From: JBAXEO01 sp964541375
GTDB lineage: Bacteria; Actinomycetota; Coriobacteriia; Anaerosomatales; JAAXUF01
Direction: 5' to 3'
DNA: 17,337 nucleotides
NCBI GenBank assembly: GCA_964541375.1
Contig: CAZIPT010000046.1
Location: 1 to 17,337 of the forward strand
Shown in pieces: positions 13,373-17,337 of the stretch; positions within the stretch are counted from its first letter, which is position 1; the number at the start of each line of letters is the position of its first letter. A program made the translations under genes and the position numbers. The notes under the pieces were generated by a model, which had not been told where the DNA came from, did not search any database, and saw only the letters and a program-made list of their open reading frames with translations.

Positions 13373-14665
13373 TCAGCTCCGAATGCTGTAGAACGCCGAC
13401 GTACCAGGATACGAGCCACTCTCGCCGAGCTCATCTTCAATGCGGATGAGCTGATTGTACTTGGCGACGCGATCGCTGCGTGCCGGTGCTCCCGTCTTGA
13501 TCTGGCCGGCGTTCACTGCGACCGCCAGGTCGGCGATCGTCGTGTCTTCAGTCTCACCGGAACGGTGGCTGATCACGCACGTGTAACCGGCCTGCTTCGC
13601 CATCTCGATCGTCTCGAGGGTCTCGGTGAGAGAACCGATCTGGTTCAGCTTGACGAGAATCGAGTTGGCAACACCCATTTCGATGCCGCGCGCAAGACGC
13701 TCGGTGTTCGTGACGAAGAGGTCGTCGCCCACGAGCTGGATTCGCTTGCCCAGACGCTCCGTCAGGAGCTTCCAGCCTTCCCAGTCCTCTTCTGACATGC
13801 CGTCCTCGATCGAGATGATCGGGTAGCGGTCGGCCAGGTCCTCGTAGAAGGCCACCATCTGCTCGCTCGTGAGCTCACGTCCCTCGCCGGAGAGCACGTA
13901 GACGCCGCGCTCGGCATCGTAGAACTCGGTGGACGCGGGATCCAGCGCGATCCGGACCTGATCACCCGGAGTGTAGCCTGCCGCAAGGATCGCCTCGACG
14001 ATGATCACGAGCGCTGCCTCGTTGCTCTCAAGGTTGGGCGCGAAACCGCCCTCGTCCCCGACACTCGTGGCCAGGCCGCGCTCCTGCAGGACCTTCTTGA
14101 GGGTGTGGTAGATCTCGGCACACCAGCGCAGCCCCTCGGCGAAGGTCGAGGCGCCCACCGGCATGATCATGAACTCCTGAAGGTCGACGTTGTTGTCGGC
14201 ATGCGCGCCACCGTTGAGGATGTTCATCATGGGGACCGGAAGGACGTGTGCGTTGGCGCCGCCGATGTAGCTGTAGAGCGTGAGCTCGGTGGACTCGGCA
14301 GCAGCACGAGCCGCCGCCAGCGACACGCCGAGTACGGCGTTGGCGCCGAGCCGACCCTTGTTCGACGTGCCGTCGAGCTCAAGCAGCGCCATGTCGACCG
14401 AGCGCTGGTCCGTAGCGTCCAGACCGACGATCTCCTCGGCGATGGGACCGTTGACGTTATCGACCGCCTTGATGACTCCCTTGCCCAGATATCGTCCCGA
14501 CTCGGTGTCACGCAGCTCGACTGCTTCGAAGGCGCCGGTCGAGGCGCCTGACGGCACGGCGGCTCGCCCGAACGAGCCGTCATCGAGCACGACCTCCACT
14601 TCGACGGTGGGGTTGCCGCGCGAATCGAGGATCTCACGCGCATACACGTCGGTGATGATGCTCAT
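13373..14665 (-). CDS. eno: Enolase (phosphopyruvate hydratase)
   Basis: Converts 2-phosphoglycerate to phosphoenolpyruvate in glycolysis; also a common part of the RNA degradosome in some bacteria. The 430-residue product has the usual length and all key residues: REILDSRGNPTVEVEV near the start, PSGASTG (38-44), Glu164 in DLQEFM, Glu205 in GDEGGF, metal ligands Asp242, Glu287 (SIEDGM) and Asp314 (GDDLFVTN), catalytic Lys339 (ILVKLNQIG), the signature SHRSGETEDTTIADLAV and Lys390. A longer frame upstream overlaps mazG and was rejected. The ATG at 14663-14665 gives the family N-terminus MSIITDVYAREILDSRG, has AAAGGG upstream, and overlaps the mazG stop by ATGA. With pyk two genes downstream, the operon supplies the last two steps of glycolysis. 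Confidence 0.98.
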   Translation of the reverse strand: MSIITDVYAREILDSRGNPTVEVEVVLDDGSFGRAAVPSGASTGAFEAVELRDTESGRYLGKGVIKAVDNVNGPIAEEIVGLDATDQRSVDMALLELDGTSNKGRLGANAVLGVSLAAARAAAESTELTLYSYIGGANAHVLPVPMMNILNGGAHADNNVDLQEFMIMPVGASTFAEGLRWCAEIYHTLKKVLQERGLATSVGDEGGFAPNLESNEAALVIIVEAILAAGYTPGDQVRIALDPASTEFYDAERGVYVLSGEGRELTSEQMVAFYEDLADRYPIISIEDGMSEEDWEGWKLLTERLGKRIQLVGDDLFVTNTERLARGIEMGVANSILVKLNQIGSLTETLETIEMAKQAGYTCVISHRSGETEDTTIADLAVAVNAGQIKTGAPARSDRVAKYNQLIRIEDELGESGSYPGTSAFYSIRS

Positions 14666-15447
14666 GGGGTATGCCCTTTCTCGGTCCGCTTGGCCTGTTG
14701 CCACAGCGCTTCCTGTTCGTCCAACGAGAGCTCGTCGACCGTCTGGCCGCTTTGCCTCGCCATCTCCTCCATCGCCGACCACCGCGAGCGGAACTTGTCG
14801 CACGTACCTCTCAGCGCAGTCTCGGCGTCGATCCCCTGTTTCCGAGCCAGATTGACCACCGTGAACAGCACGTCGCCGATCTCGTCTGCTGCCTCGGCAC
14901 TCCCTACTTCGGTCGCCCGAAGCTCGTCAAGCTCTTCGTGCACCTTATCCCACACGTCGTCCAGCGTCTCCCATTCAAAGCCCGCGGCGACGGCCTTTCG
15001 GGAAATCGTCTGTGCCAGCATCAGTGCGGGGAGGGCGTGGGGCACGCTGTCGAGCATGCCCTGCTGCTTCTCGGCGCGCTCGCCCGCCTTGATGCGATCC
15101 CAGTGCGCGAGCACTTCCCCCGGCGTTCCCGCCGCTGCTTCGTCACCGAACACGTGCGGATGACGGCGTACGATCTTTGCGGTGATGGCGGCAACCACGT
15201 CATCGATGCTGAACTCGCCGTCGTCCGACGCGATTTGAGAGTGAAGTACCACCTGCAAGAGAACGTCGCCGAGTTCCTCTCGGAGCTCGGCGACGTCATC
15301 GGTCTCTATGGCGTGGACGGCTTCGTAGGCCTCTTCCACCATGTTCTTCGCTATCGAACGGTGCGTCTGTTCACGATCCCACGGGCACCCATCGGGCGCC
15401 CGCAGAGCTGCAATGACCTCAACGAACTCGTCGAACCCGTGTGCCAA
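14662..15447 (-). CDS. mazG: MazG family nucleoside triphosphate pyrophosphohydrolase
   Basis: A 261-residue two-domain MazG that hydrolyses NTPs or dNTPs to the monophosphate and pyrophosphate, a housecleaning and stress role. The N-terminal domain opens with the family start FVEVIAALRAPDGCPWDREQTH and carries the metal-binding pattern E38-E39-x-x-E42 and E58-x-x-D61 (VEEAYE and EELGD). The second domain repeats it weakly (HEELDEL, ADEIGDVLF). Length is as in E. coli MazG (263). The start appears to be TTG at 15445-15447, with GGGGGAG just upstream; no ATG or GTG gives a better N-terminus. The gene follows the prolyl isomerase by 27 nt and overlaps eno by 4 nt. In M. tuberculosis mazG also lies between mfd and eno. 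Confidence 0.95.
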   Translation of the reverse strand: MAHGFDEFVEVIAALRAPDGCPWDREQTHRSIAKNMVEEAYEAVHAIETDDVAELREELGDVLLQVVLHSQIASDDGEFSIDDVVAAITAKIVRRHPHVFGDEAAAGTPGEVLAHWDRIKAGERAEKQQGMLDSVPHALPALMLAQTISRKAVAAGFEWETLDDVWDKVHEELDELRATEVGSAEAADEIGDVLFTVVNLARKQGIDAETALRGTCDKFRSRWSAMEEMARQSGQTVDELSLDEQEALWQQAKRTEKGHTP

Positions 15448-15474
15448 GGCTCCCCCAGATTGGCGTGAGCAGAG

Positions 15475-16470
15475 CTACTTGGTCGGCGTGGTCGTCTTGC
15501 TGCCCTTGGCCGCCGCCGCCTTGAGATCGGCTGCGAGGATATCGATCTTGGCCTTCTTGCGCAGGTCATCCAAGAACGTCTGGTAGGCGTCGCCCTTGCG
15601 CTGCTGAATGATGATCTGCTCGATCTGCGCCTTGACCTCGGCGAGCGGCTGCTGAACACCGGTGCGTTCGTCGGTCACCCGGATGATGTGCCATCCGAAC
15701 GGAGTCTGAACCAGCGCGGTGGTCGTCTGGCCCTTCTTGAGCTTGTCGAGGGCCGCCTGGAACTCCGGCACGTAGGCCGTCGTCGGCCAGCCGAGATCGC
15801 CGCCCTTGGAGACGGTGGCGGTATCAACCGAGTACTTCTTTGCGAGCGCCGCAAAATCCCCGCCGGCCTTGACCTCGGCCAGGACCTTCTCGGCGGTGGC
15901 CTTGTCCTCCGGCTTGAAGAGGATGTGGCTGGCCTTCTTGGACGCCTTCTGGAAGAACTGCGCCTTGTTCTTGTCGTAGTAGGACTGAATGTCGGCCTCG
16001 CTGACCTTGTTGTCCGCCGAGAGCGACTCGATGAGCTTCTGCGTCACGAGCTGATTGCGGATCTGCGCCTTCAGACCGTCCAGATTCATCCCGGCGCTCT
16101 TGAGCGCCTCATCGAACTGAGCCTGGTCCTTGAATCCGGCCTTGAGCTGATCGATCTGCTTCTGGACGTCAGAGTCGGAGATCTTGATGCCCTTGTCCTT
16201 TGCCGCCTGCTCGACGAGCTTCTGATTGATCAGGTTGTCGAGGAGCCGCTGCTTGAAGTCCAGGAGCCTGCCTTCACCGTCAGCGCCGGTGAACATGTTG
16301 GGGTACTGCTTCTTGAGCTGCTCGAGCTGCTGGTTGAGCTGCTCGGTCGATATGCTCTCGCCGTTGACCTTTGCAACCACGTTCCTGTTGGAGCAGCCCG
16401 AGAGGCCGAGTGCACCGATGAGAAGTGCGCCGCAGAGCGCACCGACGAGCAGGTTCCGAGTGGACTTCAT
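15475..16470 (-). CDS. PrsA/SurA-like parvulin prolyl isomerase lipoprotein
   Basis: A 331-residue lipoprotein chaperone expected outside the membrane. Residues 1-25 are a signal peptide with Lys2, Arg5 and a hydrophobic core, ending in the lipobox LSGC with Cys26. Residues about 30-175 are a SurA_N-like, helix-rich chaperone region (VVAKVNGESISTEQLNQQL, LLDNLINQKLVEQAAKDKGI). Residues about 178-268 are a parvulin domain (ASHILF, GGDFAALAKKYSVD, KGGDLGW, TPFGWHIIRV). A Lys/Ala/Thr-rich tail follows. ATG 16468-16470 was chosen over one 16 codons upstream because AGGAGG lies 9 nt before it and the signal peptide begins properly there. With the FKBP lipoprotein at 496 this is the second secreted isomerase in the window. 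It starts 31 nt after mfd ends. Confidence 0.95.
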   Translation of the reverse strand: MKSTRNLLVGALCGALLIGALGLSGCSNRNVVAKVNGESISTEQLNQQLEQLKKQYPNMFTGADGEGRLLDFKQRLLDNLINQKLVEQAAKDKGIKISDSDVQKQIDQLKAGFKDQAQFDEALKSAGMNLDGLKAQIRNQLVTQKLIESLSADNKVSEADIQSYYDKNKAQFFQKASKKASHILFKPEDKATAEKVLAEVKAGGDFAALAKKYSVDTATVSKGGDLGWPTTAYVPEFQAALDKLKKGQTTTALVQTPFGWHIIRVTDERTGVQQPLAEVKAQIEQIIIQQRKGDAYQTFLDDLRKKAKIDILAADLKAAAAKGSKTTTPTK

Positions 16471-16501
16471 CGTCCGTTTCCTCCTGATCTGGCGGTATAG
16501 G

Positions 16502-17337
16502 CTAAGAGAGTATAGCATCGAGAATGCCGAGGGCAGCCGCCGTCACAGACTCTCCATAATCGAGCGGCATAGCCAGTTTTCTCTCTCGTTCGATCCACAC
16601 CGCTCCTCTCGCTGTGAGCTCGCCTCTTTTGGCTTCTGAAAGCGAAAGCGGCGACAAGGTGAGGCGTCGTCTTGCCATGCTGACGTTGGTCGCGCCGGCC
16701 TCGGCCGCCATCGCGCGGATGCGAGCGATGTTCACCAGGTTCTTAGCCGGAGCCGGCGCCGCGCCGAAGCGCTCCTGCATCTCGGCGAAGACGGCGTCGA
16801 CCGCCTCGATCGAGGGTGAGCCGGCGAGTCGGCGGTAGACGCGCACGCGCTCGTCGACGGCGTCGACGTACTCCTCGGGAAGAAACGCGGGGACCGGGAG
16901 GTCGACACGGACCTCCGGGTGCGCGACGACAGGCTCGCCGCGGGCTTCGCTGACGGCTTCCATCAGCATCTGCGCGAACAGGTCGAAGCCGACCGCCGAG
17001 AGGTTCCCCGACTGCTCGGCGCCGAGAAGGGATCCGGCCCCGCGAATCTCGAGGTCGCGCATCGCGATCTTGATGCCGCTCCCCAGGTCCGTGTTCTCGC
17101 CGATGGCCACGAGGCGCTCGGTAGCCTGCTCGGTGAGCGACTGGTGTGCGGGAAACAGGAAGTACGCATAGGCCTTGATGTGGCTGCGTCCCACGCGGCC
17201 CTTGAGCTGGTAGAGCTGGGCGAGTCCCAGGCGCTGCGAGTCCTCGATGACGAGCGTGTTGGAGTGGGGGTTGTCGATGCCGGACTCGATGATGGTGGTC
17301 GCGACGAGCACGTCGTACTCGTTGGCAGCGAACGCCT
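16502..17337 (-). CDS. mfd: Mfd, transcription-repair coupling factor, C-terminal part
   Basis: Mfd is a DNA translocase that removes RNA polymerase stalled at lesions and recruits UvrA. Only the last ~277 residues of about 1150 are in the window. They begin inside the second RecA-like domain: EYDVLVATTIIESGIDNPHSNTL (motif V region), then QRLGLAQLYQLKGRVGRS (motif VI, with Lys where QLRGRVGRS is usual). Then come the post-helicase RIG/TRG-type segment (IKIAMRDLEIRGAGSLLGAEQSGNLSAVGFDLFAQML) and the C-terminal domain (PVPAFLPEEYVDAVDERVRVYRRL). The frame runs off the right edge without a break. The stop is 31 nt before the prolyl isomerase start. Confidence 0.96.
   Translation of the reverse strand, partial: AFAANEYDVLVATTIIESGIDNPHSNTLVIEDSQRLGLAQLYQLKGRVGRSHIKAYAYFLFPAHQSLTEQATERLVAIGENTDLGSGIKIAMRDLEIRGAGSLLGAEQSGNLSAVGFDLFAQMLMEAVSEARGEPVVAHPEVRVDLPVPAFLPEEYVDAVDERVRVYRRLAGSPSIEAVDAVFAEMQERFGAAPAPAKNLVNIARIRAMAAEAGATNVSMARRRLTLSPLSLSEAKRGELTARGAVWIERERKLAMPLDYGESVTAAALGILDAILS

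Noticed and set aside
14666..14803. N-terminal extension of enolase by 46 residues
   Set aside because: It overlaps mazG in another frame and does not resemble enolase; the ATG at 14665 gives the conserved N-terminus.
1..17337. tRNA-Sec gene, CRISPR array, insertion sequence or prophage
   Set aside because: The only tRNA-like T-arm with matching stems is the tRNA-Leu at 8577-8664. No spaced direct repeats, transposase-like protein or phage gene was seen on either strand.

Overview
This 17.3 kb, high-GC, almost fully coding window looks like chromosomal DNA from an anaerobic, selenium-using Actinomycetota. The best guess is a Coriobacteriia/Anaerosomatia-like lineage. The main reason is gene order: mfd, a secretion-type prolyl isomerase, mazG, eno, a DivIC/FtsB-like gene, DUF501 and ppx/gppA follow one another as they do in mycobacteria (Rv1020 to Rv1026). 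Here a methyltransferase gene and a pyruvate kinase gene are inserted between eno and divIC. The lineage is inferred from this order and from protein features, not from a database match.

Layout. Positions 1-283 (minus strand) hold the start of selB, cut by the window edge and degraded in its last ~30 codons. Two plus-strand genes follow: an FKBP-type prolyl isomerase lipoprotein (496-1044) and a GcvR-like double-ACT protein (1074-1601). They converge on a long minus-strand run at a hairpin (1634-1665). Read in transcription order from the right edge, that run is mfd (partial), PrsA/SurA-like lipoprotein, mazG, eno, methyltransferase, pyk, a 150-bp regulatory gap, divIC, DUF501, ppx/gppA, tRNA-Leu(UAA), a B12-binding protein, a TPR protein, a GH42-like protein, selD, a YedF-like gene and selA. 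Many junctions overlap by 1-4 nt (ATGA, GTGA, TGATG), which suggests translational coupling.

The clearest non-routine result is that selD is itself a selenoprotein gene. The recognisable frame opens at 4488, but homology continues upstream through an in-frame UGA (4561-4563) to an ATG with a good Shine-Dalgarno at 4614. The UGA lies where E. coli SelD has its redox Cys17, and a strong hairpin starting at the next base fits a bacterial SECIS element. With selA, selB and a YedF-like gene nearby, the window encodes most of a selenocysteine system; no tRNA-Sec gene was seen. The cell would need selenocysteine to make the enzyme that supplies selenium for selenocysteine.

Other points of interest are: a tightly coupled trio (B12-binding, TPR, GH42-like) of unknown purpose feeding into selD; a perfect LexA-type palindrome and a second 21-bp dyad upstream of divIC; and a pyruvate kinase with the residue pattern of K+-independent enzymes.
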